From JBBKWQ01 sp037969115 (GTDB taxonomy: Bacteria > Actinomycetota > Acidimicrobiia > Acidimicrobiales > Ilumatobacteraceae), in contig JBBKWQ010000374.1 in NCBI GenBank assembly GCA_037969115.1, positions 1 to 36,255 on the forward strand: a stretch of DNA of 36,255 bases, in the 5' to 3' direction. How positions within the stretch are numbered: the first letter of the stretch is position 1; every line of letters starts with the position of its first letter. The notes below the pieces were generated by a model, which was given only the letters and a program-made list of their open reading frames with translations, searched no databases and was not told the DNA's origin. The translations under genes and the position numbers were made by a program. This document shows, piece by piece, positions 24,832 through 32,853 of this stretch.

Positions 24832-25796
24832 CAGAGTCGCGCCCGCGCCTTGAGCGGCTCCCACCAGTCACGGTGCGAGCGATACCACTCGACGGTGGCC
24901 GCAATGCCGTCGTCGAAGTCGCGTTCGAGCCTCCAGCCGAGCGCCGAGATCTTGTCGATGTTCACCGAGTATCGGCGATCGTGGCCGAGACGATCGGGAA
25001 TCGGTTCGATGTAGCTCTCGTCACGTCCGGTCAACTCGAGCAGCCGATCGGTGATCACGCGATTGGTGATCTCGTTGTGCGCCCCGATGTTGTAGATCTC
25101 GCCGACCACGCCATCGTGCAGTACCAGATGGGCGGCGCGGTTGTGGTCCTCGACATGGATCCAGTCACGGACGTTGCCGCCGTCGCCCATGAGCGGCACC
25201 TTCTTGCCGTCGAGCAGGTTGGTCGTGAACAACGGGATGAGCTTCTCGGGGAACTGGTACGGGCCGTAGTTGTTCGAGCACCTCGTCACCACGACGGGCA
25301 GCCCGTAGGTGGTGCAATAGCTGAGCGCGATCAGGTCGGACCCGGCCTTCGCCGCCGAGTAGGGCGACCGGGGTGTGAGCAGATCGGCCTCCGAGAACGA
25401 CCCGTGCTCGATCGAGCCGTACACCTCGTCGGTCGAAATGTGCAGGAACCGCCCGATCTCGTAACGATTGGCGACGTCACAGAGCACGTTGGTGCCGAAC
25501 GTGTTCGTGTTCACGAACGCGTACGGGTCGGCGATCGATCGATCGACATGGCTCTCGGCAGCGAAGTGCACCACAGCGTCGTGACCAGCCATGTGTTCCA
25601 ACACGGCGTCCTGGTCGCAGATGTCGGCCTGCACGAAACGGCAACGTCGATCGTCGAGCACATCTCGGATGTTGTCGAGGTTGCCGGCATAGGTGAGCTT
25701 GTCGAAGACCGTGATCTGGTCGTCGGAGTTGGCGAGCACCCACCGGACGTAGTTCGAGCCGATGAATCCGGCAGCGCCCGTGACGAACAGCTTCAT
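24831..25796 (-). CDS. rmlB: dTDP-glucose 4,6-dehydratase
   Basis: A 321-residue extended SDR that makes dTDP-4-keto-6-deoxyglucose from dTDP-glucose. All hallmarks are visible: FVTGAAGFIGSNYVR, FDKLTYAGNLDN, HFAAESHVDRSI, the active-site STDEVYG with the Asp/Glu pair, SPYSAAKAGSD with Tyr/Lys, TRCSNNYGPYQFPEKLIP and GDGGNVRDWIHVEDH. It lies 55 bp downstream of rmlC and overlaps rmlD by one base. Its length is near the usual 320-350. Confidence 0.97.
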   Translation of the reverse strand: MKLFVTGAAGFIGSNYVRWVLANSDDQITVFDKLTYAGNLDNIRDVLDDRRCRFVQADICDQDAVLEHMAGHDAVVHFAAESHVDRSIADPYAFVNTNTFGTNVLCDVANRYEIGRFLHISTDEVYGSIEHGSFSEADLLTPRSPYSAAKAGSDLIALSYCTTYGLPVVVTRCSNNYGPYQFPEKLIPLFTTNLLDGKKVPLMGDGGNVRDWIHVEDHNRAAHLVLHDGVVGEIYNIGAHNEITNRVITDRLLELTGRDESYIEPIPDRLGHDRRYSVNIDKISALGWRLERDFDDGIAATVEWYRSHRDWWEPLKARARL

Positions 25797-25851
25797 GACT
25801 TGTCAGCTCCCGGATGAGGTGGTGGGGGACGTGGGCAGCGACGGCACCAGG

Positions 25852-26403
25852 TCAGGTGCGCATCGGCCAGTACGGGGTGCGCCCGACCGGTAGCTCGGAC
25901 CGTGCGGGGTTGTTCGCGTCGCGTTCGGAGAGAATCGGGTCGGTCACGCCCCAGTTGGCGTGAATTGCCGGATCGTCGAACTGCACGCCGAGTTCGTCGG
26001 CTGGGTTGTAGTAGCCGTCGACGAGATAGGTCATCACCACGTCGGTGAGCGCCGCGAACCCGTGTGCGACGCCGGGCGGGATGTACACGCCCCAGTGGTT
26101 CTCGCCGGAGATGTCGAAACTCATCGTGGCGCCGTCGGTCGGTCCGCCCTCGCGCAGATCGTGCAGCACGACGCGTGCGGTGCCGACGGGGACATACCAG
26201 TAGTCGCTCTGATGCAGGTGATAATGCAATCCGACCAGCGCGCCGGCCTGCTTGTTCGACCGATTCGACTGGATCATCTCTCGGGCACCCGGAAACCACT
26301 GCCGACGGTAGGTCTCGATGAAGAGCCCGCGTTGATCTCCGTGCACGGTCGGCTCGACGATGAACACACCGGCGATCACATGCGATTCGTTGATGTTGGG
26401 CAT
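25852..26403 (-). CDS. rmlC: dTDP-4-dehydrorhamnose 3,5-epimerase family protein
   Basis: A 183-residue cupin of the RmlC family, which epimerises C3 and C5 of the RmlB product. DQRGLFIETYRRQWFPG, the GLHYHLHQSDYWYV strand with the catalytic-base His, PPGVAHGFAAL, and DGYYNPADELGVQFDDP with the expected Asp region and late SERDANNP are all in order. The segment normally read as RGLHYQ..Q-KL is altered (VGLHYHLHQSDYW), so it is a divergent family member; 3- or 5-only epimerase variants exist in the family. Being inside a complete rml set supports the standard role. ATG at 26403 lies 12 nt after the rmlA stop. Confidence 0.88.
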   Translation of the reverse strand: MPNINESHVIAGVFIVEPTVHGDQRGLFIETYRRQWFPGAREMIQSNRSNKQAGALVGLHYHLHQSDYWYVPVGTARVVLHDLREGGPTDGATMSFDISGENHWGVYIPPGVAHGFAALTDVVMTYLVDGYYNPADELGVQFDDPAIHANWGVTDPILSERDANNPARSELPVGRTPYWPMRT

Positions 26404-26415
26404 CAGCGTTGCATC

Positions 26416-27495
26416 TTATTCGACATCGATCTTGCAGTGATCGCCGACCATCAGCCGCAGTGCGCGAGGTCGCTGGCGTGTCCGCTTCACCGTGGCGTCG
26501 CTGCCGATCAGGCTGTCTTCGAGGCGGGGAATGTCGATGATCGTGCTGCCATTCATGATCACCGAGTGCTCGACCTCGCTGTTGGTCACGTGGCAGTCGG
26601 CACCGATGGCACTGAACGGGCCGATGAAGCTGTCGACGATGCGTGCGCCAGGACCGATGGCAACCGGCCCGCGCACCGTTGAGTTGACGATCTCGGCTCC
26701 GGCCGCCACCACGACGCGACCGTCGATGAACGAGTCGTCGTCGACGGTGCCGTCGATCTGTGTCTCGATCTTCTCGAGCAACAGACGGTTCGCCTCGAGG
26801 AGCGGGGTGAGCTTGCCGGTGTCGATCCACCACCCGGTGAGCAACTCGCATCGGACGCGATGCCCCTGATCGATCAGCCACTGGATCGCGTCGGTGATCT
26901 CGAGCTCGCCGCGTGGCGACGGCTCGATCGCGGCCACTGCTTTGTGGATCGTCGCATCGAACAGGTAGACGCCGACGAGTGCCAGATCGGAGGGCGGGTC
27001 GTCGGGCTTCTCGACCAAGTGCACCACGTGACCGTCGGCGTCGAGGCTGGCGATGCCGAATCGGTGCGGATCGGGCACCTGTTTCAGCAGGATCTGTGCC
27101 GTCGGAGGTTGGTCGCCGTTCCGAGCAGCTTCGAACGCCGTGACGAATGCCTCGAGGTCCTGCTCGAGCAGGTTGTCGCCGAGATACATCACGAACTCGT
27201 CGTCGCCGAGGAAGTCGTGGGCGATGAGCACGCAGTGGGCAAGGCCGAGCGGGTCCTCCTGCGGGATGTAGGTGATGGCAGCACCGAACTGGCTGCCGTC
27301 GCCGAGAGCGCCCATCACTTCGTCACGCGTATCGCCGACGATCACGCCGAGCTCGGTGATGCCGGCCGCCACCATGGCTTCGATTCCGTAGACGAGGATC
27401 GGCTTGTTGGCCACGGGCACCAACTGTTTGGCACGCGTGTGTGTGATCGGACGCAGACGCGTGCCTGCACCACCGGCCAGAATCAGGGCTTTCAT
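26416..27495 (-). CDS. rmlA: Glucose-1-phosphate thymidylyltransferase, long form
   Basis: A 359-residue enzyme that makes dTDP-glucose from dTTP and glucose-1-P. LILAGGAGTRLRPIT followed by KQLVPVANKPILVYGIE is the nucleotidyl-transfer signature; MYLGDNLLEQDL, FGIASLDADG, LVEKPDDPPSDLALVGVYLF and RGELEITDAIQWLI line the active site. About 100 C-terminal residues form hexapeptide-type beta-helix turns, so this is the long (about 355-residue) StrD/TIGR01208-like type, not the 290-residue RmlA of mycobacteria. ATG at 27495 is chosen as the start of the signature. TAGGCT, which includes the LCP stop codon, ends 7 nt upstream. First gene of the rml operon and probably cotranscribed with LCP. Confidence 0.95.
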   Translation of the reverse strand: MKALILAGGAGTRLRPITHTRAKQLVPVANKPILVYGIEAMVAAGITELGVIVGDTRDEVMGALGDGSQFGAAITYIPQEDPLGLAHCVLIAHDFLGDDEFVMYLGDNLLEQDLEAFVTAFEAARNGDQPPTAQILLKQVPDPHRFGIASLDADGHVVHLVEKPDDPPSDLALVGVYLFDATIHKAVAAIEPSPRGELEITDAIQWLIDQGHRVRCELLTGWWIDTGKLTPLLEANRLLLEKIETQIDGTVDDDSFIDGRVVVAAGAEIVNSTVRGPVAIGPGARIVDSFIGPFSAIGADCHVTNSEVEHSVIMNGSTIIDIPRLEDSLIGSDATVKRTRQRPRALRLMVGDHCKIDVE

Positions 27496-27502
27496 CGTCG
27501 CG

Positions 27503-27508
27503 AGCCTA
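27503..27508 (-). promoter_or_regulatory. Candidate -10 (TAGGCT) before rmlA
   Basis: Minus-strand TAGGCT ends 7 nt before the rmlA ATG. Its TAG is also the stop codon of the LCP gene, which raises the chance of coincidence. No Shine-Dalgarno is visible for rmlA. Confidence 0.25.
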
Positions 27509-28522
27509 CGAGCTCGGCTCTGGTGCCGGGCCGACGCCTCGGAAGTAGTCGAGGTACGCCTCGGCGCCATCGGCAAGCACGACGACGGAGTTGCCGTTGA
27601 TGTCGGTGGGGGTGACCGGCAAGGTGAAGCTCGTCAGCCCTTCCTCGGCCGCACGCCGCAGCGCATCACCAGCCTTGATCGGATCGAGGCCGGCGTCGAC
27701 GCGGACCGATCTGGCAACGGCTCTGATGGTGGCGCTCGAACCGAACGGTGACGAACGGAGATCGAGAAGCGCTCCCGTGATCGCTGCCCGCATGAACAGC
27801 TGCTGTCGGGCGATCCGGCCGAGGTCGGCGCTGCCGTCCTTGCGCCATTCGCCGTCACGAAACTCCTCGTAATGACGGCTCCGGGCATACGCGAGTGCCT
27901 GTACGCCGTCGAGTACCGGGCATCCGGGTTGAAGATCGAGCCCGGTGTTGCGATCTCGGGTCGCGTAGTCGATGCAGACCTCGACGCCACCGATCTCGTC
28001 GACGATCTCCTTGAACCCGAAGAAGTCGACTTCGACATAGTGGTGGATCGGAATGCCGAGGCCCTCCGACACCGTCGAGGCGAGCAGCTCCGGGCCACCG
28101 TTGTACGCGCTGTTGATGCGGTTCTTCTCGCCGGTTCCGGCAATCTCGACCCATAGGTCACGCGGCAACGACATCAATGCCGCTCCCCCGTCGCGTTCAC
28201 GGCGCAGCACCATGATCGTGTCGCTGCGTCGACCTCCGACGTCGCCCGCGTCACCCATCGAACCGAAGTCAGGATCGTCGGGATTGGCGCCGTCGCGGCT
28301 ATCGGAGCCCACGAGGAGGTAGTTCTCGGCGGGTCCGTCATCGGGCACCGAAGTGAGGATCATGTCGAGCCCGTTGATTCGTTCGACCTCGGCGCTTCGC
28401 TCGTCGGCGGCCCGCGACACACCGAAGGCCCCGCCCACAGCAACGAGGGAGGCGATCAACAGCATCCACGGCAACGGCGACCGAAGTCGGCGGCGGGGTG
28501 GATTGGTGGCGGCCAGATTCAC
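27506..28522 (-). CDS. LytR-CpsA-Psr (LCP) family cell-wall glycopolymer ligase
   Basis: A 338-residue membrane protein. Short basic cytoplasmic N-terminus, one helix (WMLLIASLVAVGGAFG), then an extracytoplasmic LCP domain: YLLVGSDSRDG, RRSDTIMVLRRE, SLPRDLWVEI, RINSAYNGG, VDFFGFKEIVDEIGGVEVC, and DGVQALAYARSRH. These carry the conserved Arg and Asp residues that bind the polyprenyl pyrophosphate. LCP enzymes transfer lipid-linked glycopolymers to peptidoglycan. The GTG at 28522 is preferred: it removes overlap with birA and has TACCGT 7 nt upstream. An ATG at 28585 inside birA is the alternative. Adjacent to the rml operon, so a rhamnose-containing polymer is the likely substrate. Confidence 0.92.
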   Translation of the reverse strand: MNLAATNPPRRRLRSPLPWMLLIASLVAVGGAFGVSRAADERSAEVERINGLDMILTSVPDDGPAENYLLVGSDSRDGANPDDPDFGSMGDAGDVGGRRSDTIMVLRRERDGGAALMSLPRDLWVEIAGTGEKNRINSAYNGGPELLASTVSEGLGIPIHHYVEVDFFGFKEIVDEIGGVEVCIDYATRDRNTGLDLQPGCPVLDGVQALAYARSRHYEEFRDGEWRKDGSADLGRIARQQLFMRAAITGALLDLRSSPFGSSATIRAVARSVRVDAGLDPIKAGDALRRAAEEGLTSFTLPVTPTDINGNSVVVLADGAEAYLDYFRGVGPAPEPSS

Positions 28523-28529
28523 GGCCGAA

Positions 28530-28535
28530 ACGGTA
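28530..28535 (-). promoter_or_regulatory. Candidate -10 (TACCGT) for leaderless LCP transcript
   Basis: Minus-strand TACCGT ends 7 nt before the GTG at 28522 and lies in the short gap after the birA stop. It helps decide the LCP start; -35 is unclear. Confidence 0.35.
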
Positions 28536-28559
28536 TCGCCATGTCGTCGCCGAGGTGCG

Positions 28560-29315
28560 TCACACCGAGCGGAGATGCACAACATCACCGACGTCGAGCC
28601 GATGACTCACGGCGCAGTCGTCGAGCACGACCAGGCGTCCGTCGGATTCGACCGCGACTGCGCGGCCCTCGACCGAGCCGTTCGGCAGCTCGACGCGCAC
28701 GCGTCGACCGAGCGTGCCCAACGCATCTCGATACAGGTCGTGGACCTGCGGAGGCTGGTGGTCGAGCGCGTCGAGCAGGTGGCCGAGCACGTCCGACGGC
28801 GCCAGATCGCCCCCGAGCCGTGCAGCTCCCTCGGGCGCCCAGCCGACGTTGAGGCCGAGCCCGACGACGACCGACCCGTCGAGCACACGCTGAGCCAGGA
28901 TCCCGGCGAGCTTGCGTTCGCCCACGAGCACGTCGTTCGGCCATTTCAGCGTCGCGACGACGCCTGCGGTGGACCGAGCGGCTGCGATCACCGCGAGGCC
29001 GACGCGATGCGTGAGCTGAACGGCTGGGTCGGGAACGGTTCGGAAGAGTATGGAGACGAGCAGGTTCGAGCCGGCCGGCGCTTCCCATCGCCGGTCGAGG
29101 CGCCCCCGACCCGCAGTCTGGTGATCAGCGTAGAGCACCGAATGATCCGGTGCCCCGGATTCCGCCCGTTTCACGAGGTCGTCGTTCGTGCTCGCGGTCT
29201 CGATCACGTGTTCCACGTGCCAGTTCGACGGCCACCGCGAACCTGCGCCTGTCGTCTCGCCGGCATTCGCCGAATCGGCGTCGCCACCAGCCCGAGCATG
29301 GTCTGGTTCGGTCAC
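28560..29315 (-). CDS. birA: Biotin-[acetyl-CoA-carboxylase] ligase, monofunctional
   Basis: A 251-residue biotin protein ligase. It makes biotinyl-5'-AMP and attaches biotin to the Lys of BCCP. Visible: STNDDLVKRAESG, the biotin-binding GRGRLDRRW loop with SNLLVS, KWPNDVLVGERKLAGIL (ATP/biotin site), VVVGLGLNVG, and a C-terminal SH3-like cap (VEGRAVAVESDGRLVVL). No N-terminal winged helix, so it is not a repressor. The first 20-25 residues are low-complexity Ala/Gly/Asp. The GTG at 29315 is the furthest start that does not enter accA; frames further upstream are antisense to accA. It is divergent from accA, whose product is its substrate, with 19 bp between starts. Confidence 0.92.
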   Translation of the reverse strand: MTEPDHARAGGDADSANAGETTGAGSRWPSNWHVEHVIETASTNDDLVKRAESGAPDHSVLYADHQTAGRGRLDRRWEAPAGSNLLVSILFRTVPDPAVQLTHRVGLAVIAAARSTAGVVATLKWPNDVLVGERKLAGILAQRVLDGSVVVGLGLNVGWAPEGAARLGGDLAPSDVLGHLLDALDHQPPQVHDLYRDALGTLGRRVRVELPNGSVEGRAVAVESDGRLVVLDDCAVSHRLDVGDVVHLRSV

Positions 29316-29321
29316 GCCCTC

Positions 29322-29327
29322 TACATT
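29322..29327 (+). promoter_or_regulatory. Candidate -10 (TACATT) for leaderless accA transcript
   Basis: TACATT ends 7 nt before the accA GTG at 29335 and sits in the 19-bp gap between the divergent birA and accA starts. No Shine-Dalgarno precedes the GTG. The -35 region would lie inside birA. Confidence 0.4.
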
Positions 29328-29334
29328 GTCACTT

Positions 29335-31098
29335 GTGCTCCAGAAGATCCTGATTGCCAACCGCGGCGAGATCGCCGTTCGAGTCATCCGCGCCGCTCGC
29401 GAGATGGGTATCGCGACGGTCGCGGTGTACTCCGAACTCGACCGCAATGCGTTGCACGTTCGCCTCGCGGACGAGGCCTACGCACTCGGTGGCAAATCAG
29501 CAGCAGACAGCTACCTCAACACCGACGCGATCCTGAATGCGATTCGCCAGAGCGGGGCCGATGGTGTCCACCCCGGCTACGGGTTCTTTTCGGAGAACGC
29601 CGATTTCGCCCGGTCGATCGCGGCCATGGACGTCGCCTGGATCGGGCCGCCGCCCGACGCGATCGACGAGATGGGCGACAAGGTGTCGAGCCGCCTCGCC
29701 GCCGAACGCGGTGGAGCACCCATCGTCCCTGGCACCACAGCGTTCGCCCAGGGCCCCGACGAGATCCGCGATTTCGGCAACGCACACGGCTGGCCGGTCT
29801 GCATCAAGGCCGCGTATGGCGGCGGCGGGCGCGGCATGAAGGTCGTACAGTCCGCCGATGAGGTCGACGCCGCCATGGCCAGCGCCCAGCGCGAGGCAAA
29901 GGCGTTCTTCGGGCGCGACGAGGTCTACGTCGAGCGATACCTGACGAATCCTCGTCACATCGAGGTGCAAGTGGTCGGCGACCAGCACGGCAACGTGGTC
30001 TGGGTGTCGACCCGAGACTGCTCGGCACAACGCCGTCACCAGAAACTCGTCGAGGAAGCCCCGGCCCCCGCCCTTCCCGATGGCGTCGAGGATGCGATGG
30101 GTGCGGCTGCAGTGAAAGCGGCCCGGGCAGTCGGCTACTACAACGCCGGAACGGTGGAGTTCATCTACGAGGACGGCGACTTCTTCTTCCTCGAGATGAA
30201 CACACGCCTGCAAGTCGAACATCCGGTCACCGAGATGATCACCGACATCGACCTGGTCGAGTGGCAGATCCGAGTGGCATCCGGAGAAGAACTTCCCATG
30301 AGCCAGGACGCCGTGCTCGCTGCCCGGCGCGGGCACGCGATCGAGATACGCATCAACGCGGAAGATCCGGCCGGGGGCGCGTTCCTGCCGTCGCCCGGCA
30401 CCATCACCAAGCTCGTCCCACCCGACGGCTTCGGCGTGCGATTCGATTCGGGCTACGAGTCGGGCGACGAGATCAGCCAGTTCTACGACAACCTCGTCGG
30501 GAAGTTGATCGTGTGGGGCAAGGACCGTGACACCGCGATCGCCCGAGCCATCCGCACGCTCGACGAGCTCGTGGTCGAAGGTGTCGCGACGACGATCCCG
30601 GCTGATCTCGCGATCTTGCGGCACCCAGACTTCGCTGCGGTGACGCACTCGACAAAGTGGGTCGAGGAAGTACTCGACCTCTCGGGAGTCGCTGCCGCGC
30701 CATCATCGACTCCGGCCGACGATGACGACGCCGAACCACTCGTTCAGCGCCGAACCACCGTCGAGGTGAACGGGAAGCGATTCGACGTCTCGATGTGGGT
30801 TCCCGAAGTCGCCACAGTGGCGGTTGGATCCGCTGCCCCCAAGAAGAAGCGGGCCGCGTCCGGAGGAGGCGGCGGCTCGGTTGCCAGCGGTGACGTGACC
30901 GTGCCGATGCAGGGCACGATCGTCAAGATCCTGGTCGAGCTCGGCCAGACCATCGAGGTGGGTCAAGGCGTCGTGGTGCTCGAGGCGATGAAGATGGAGA
31001 ACCAGATCAACTCCGAGAAGGCCGGCACCGTCAAGGAGATCAAGGTGGCCACCGGCGACACCGTCGGCGGTGGCGATGTCGTCGCCGTCATCGAGTAG
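29335..31098 (+). CDS. accA: Acyl-CoA carboxylase alpha subunit: biotin carboxylase-BCCP fusion
   Basis: A 587-residue AccA3-type subunit that carboxylates its own biotin using ATP and bicarbonate, for acetyl/propionyl-CoA carboxylase. Domains: biotin carboxylase 1-450 with QKILIANRGEIAVRVI, HPGYGFFSENADFA, the ATP-grasp loop KAAYGGGGRGMKVV, RDCSAQRRHQKLVEEAP, EMNTRLQVEHPVTEM and RINAEDP. A variable Asp- and Lys-rich linker runs to about 515. The biotinyl domain ends the protein, with EAMKMEN and biotin Lys553. GTG at 29335 begins the family-conserved N-terminus; the open frame upstream is a shadow of birA. No accD or accE carboxyltransferase subunit is adjacent, so partners are encoded elsewhere. 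Confidence 0.97.
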   Translation: MLQKILIANRGEIAVRVIRAAREMGIATVAVYSELDRNALHVRLADEAYALGGKSAADSYLNTDAILNAIRQSGADGVHPGYGFFSENADFARSIAAMDVAWIGPPPDAIDEMGDKVSSRLAAERGGAPIVPGTTAFAQGPDEIRDFGNAHGWPVCIKAAYGGGGRGMKVVQSADEVDAAMASAQREAKAFFGRDEVYVERYLTNPRHIEVQVVGDQHGNVVWVSTRDCSAQRRHQKLVEEAPAPALPDGVEDAMGAAAVKAARAVGYYNAGTVEFIYEDGDFFFLEMNTRLQVEHPVTEMITDIDLVEWQIRVASGEELPMSQDAVLAARRGHAIEIRINAEDPAGGAFLPSPGTITKLVPPDGFGVRFDSGYESGDEISQFYDNLVGKLIVWGKDRDTAIARAIRTLDELVVEGVATTIPADLAILRHPDFAAVTHSTKWVEEVLDLSGVAAAPSSTPADDDDAEPLVQRRTTVEVNGKRFDVSMWVPEVATVAVGSAAPKKKRAASGGGGGSVASGDVTVPMQGTIVKILVELGQTIEVGQGVVVLEAMKMENQINSEKAGTVKEIKVATGDTVGGGDVVAVIE

Positions 31099-31170
31099 CG
31101 GCCCGACGCCGTATCGTACGCCCATGCGACAGCCGCGTTCTGACGGTTCGACCGCTCCGACGCCGTGCCC

Positions 31171-32148
31171 ATGTCCATATTCATGTCCATGATTGCTCAG
31201 ACGCCGATCTCGATCGCGGCACTCCTAGCTGCCACCGATCTCGACAAGCTCCCAACGTCGTCATGGCTGGTCGCCGGAACGACACTTGTCGGTGGCGTGA
31301 TCGCGGCAGCCGTCATCAACCGGCTCGTCGTGCGGCTGATCACGGGCATCGGTGGCGAGCGATTCGCGGGCGTGGTCGCCGGGCGTGTCGCCGCCTATTC
31401 GGTCTTCGTCCTGGCGTTCATCTACGCCCTGAACGTTCTCAACGTCCGAGTCGTCCCCCTGTTGGGCGCGCTCGGCATCGGCGGCATCCTGCTCGCTCTC
31501 GCGTTGCAGAAAGTCGTCGAAAGCCTGGTGGCCGGCGTCGTGCTGCACGCCAGGAGACCGTTCACCGCCGGAGACACCGTCGAGCTCGATGGCGTGACCG
31601 GACTCGTGCTCGACGTCGACGCTCGTACCACCGTGTTGCGTCGCCTCGACGGCGTCGTGGTCCGGATCCCGAACATCGACGTGATCTCGAACCACATCAA
31701 CACGCTGACACGAGAGCCGATCCGACGCTCGGAGGTGGTGGTCGGCGTGGCGTACGACACGGATCTCGACGAAGCGCACCGCGTCATCGTCGATGCCGTG
31801 AGCCACCTCGACCGCGTCAGGACCGATCCCGCACCGACCGCGCTGCTCGCCGGCTTCAACACGTCGAGCATCGACTTCAACGTGTACGTGTGGCACGGCA
31901 GCGACGTGCCGAGCGAGCTGGCAGCGCGACACGACGTGGTGCTCGCGATCCACCGAGCGCTTGCGGCCGCCGACATCACAATCGCGTTCCCGCAAGTCGT
32001 CGTGTGGACTCCGGGCGAGCGGGCACCCGCGTCGTACACCGATTCCGAGCCGCACGTTCGGTCGACACTCCCGCTGCGCGAAGGCGTGCGACCCAAACGC
32101 GGCCCTGAACGCGCGCGCTCGCTCAGGTTCCGCCGCAGCGAGCGCTGA
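31171..32148 (+). CDS. MscS-family mechanosensitive channel
   Basis: About 325 residues. Three membrane helices: about 31-58, 68-92, and the Gly/Ala-patterned pore helix GALGIGGILLALALQKVVES leading into VVLHARRPFTAGDTVEL. The MscS beta domain follows (DARTTVLRRLDGVVVRIPN, then SNHINTLTREP), then the alpha/beta domain ending near AFPQVVVWTP. A basic tail closes it. These channels open on membrane tension and release solutes after osmotic downshock. Start uncertain: GTG 31165 and ATGs 31171, 31183 and 31189 are all in frame with no ribosome site. 72 bp after accA on the same strand; probably independent. Confidence 0.92.
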   Translation: MSIFMSMIAQTPISIAALLAATDLDKLPTSSWLVAGTTLVGGVIAAAVINRLVVRLITGIGGERFAGVVAGRVAAYSVFVLAFIYALNVLNVRVVPLLGALGIGGILLALALQKVVESLVAGVVLHARRPFTAGDTVELDGVTGLVLDVDARTTVLRRLDGVVVRIPNIDVISNHINTLTREPIRRSEVVVGVAYDTDLDEAHRVIVDAVSHLDRVRTDPAPTALLAGFNTSSIDFNVYVWHGSDVPSELAARHDVVLAIHRALAAADITIAFPQVVVWTPGERAPASYTDSEPHVRSTLPLREGVRPKRGPERARSLRFRRSER

Positions 32149-32191
32149 GGCCGTCGACACGAGTTGCGCTGACGCAATTGGTGGTCTCGTC

Positions 32192-32851
32192 TCACTCGTT
32201 CAGTGTCCAACGGGTGAGTGCCACCACGACCTCGTCGTGCTGGCCGACCAGGACCGAAGCGGCGATGACCAGACATGCCGCTGCCGCGCCGGATGACACC
32301 ACCCGTGCAACGTCGTACGGCAGCCGGGCGGCAGCGAACGTCAACGCGACCGCGGCCGCTGGAGCGACCAGGCCGATCATGTAGAACGCCATCGGCAACA
32401 GCTCACCCGTCAGCGATTCCTGCGAGTCGGTCAAGATCCCGCCCAGCTCCACTCCCACGCACGGTCGCCACCAGAGCGTGGCGATGAAGGCAACCACACC
32501 AACTCCGCCAGCTTGCGATGCGGGACGCTCGATCCGGTCGAGTCCCCGCTCCAACGGCGTATCGGTTCGGTCGCGACGATCTCGTTGCACCGAGGCCGCC
32601 GCCAGACCCAGCGCCAGCACGACCACGACCACGACCGCAGCCGACAGCTGGAGACCGAACCCGCTGAGCGACAGCCATCCTCCTGCCAACGCCCAACCGC
32701 CGACGACGGCACCGATCGTCGCTGCCACCAATGCCTGCCACCGCCCTCGTGACACGGCGACGACGAGCGCGATCGGAGCCACCACCAGCAACGAGCACGG
32801 CTGTGTCAACGATCGAACCGCTTCGGTGAACGGGTCGACGAACCCGATCAC
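32192..32851 (-). CDS. CcdA/DsbD-type transmembrane thiol transporter, divergent
   Basis: A 219-residue protein with six predicted helices. Cys19 lies in TM1 (LTQPCSLLVVAP) and Cys131 in TM4 (WWRPCVGVELGGILT). These positions match the paired membrane cysteines of CcdA, whose family motifs read SPC-LPL and TPC-GP-LGAIL. CcdA passes reducing equivalents from cytoplasmic thioredoxin across the membrane to exported thioredoxin-like proteins. Overall similarity is low and the proline pattern is partly lost. The GTG at 32851 comes 2 bp after the stop of the exported thioredoxin gene, so the two are coupled, which supports the call. TM2 and TM3 are unusually Val/Ala-rich. Confidence 0.72.
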   Translation of the reverse strand: MIGFVDPFTEAVRSLTQPCSLLVVAPIALVVAVSRGRWQALVAATIGAVVGGWALAGGWLSLSGFGLQLSAAVVVVVVLALGLAAASVQRDRRDRTDTPLERGLDRIERPASQAGGVGVVAFIATLWWRPCVGVELGGILTDSQESLTGELLPMAFYMIGLVAPAAAVALTFAAARLPYDVARVVSSGAAAACLVIAASVLVGQHDEVVVALTRWTLNE

Positions 32852-32853
32852 GG

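Noticed and set aside
24873..25817. 314-codon plus-strand frame opposite rmlB
   Set aside because: It mirrors rmlB exactly and shows no family signature; rmlB is complete with all active-site motifs.
28353..29334. Plus-strand open frames running into accA
   Set aside because: They are antisense to LCP and birA. The AccA family N-terminus starts at the GTG at 29335.
29497..30648. 383-codon minus-strand frame inside accA
   Set aside because: Antisense shadow of the biotin carboxylase domain without any recognisable motif.
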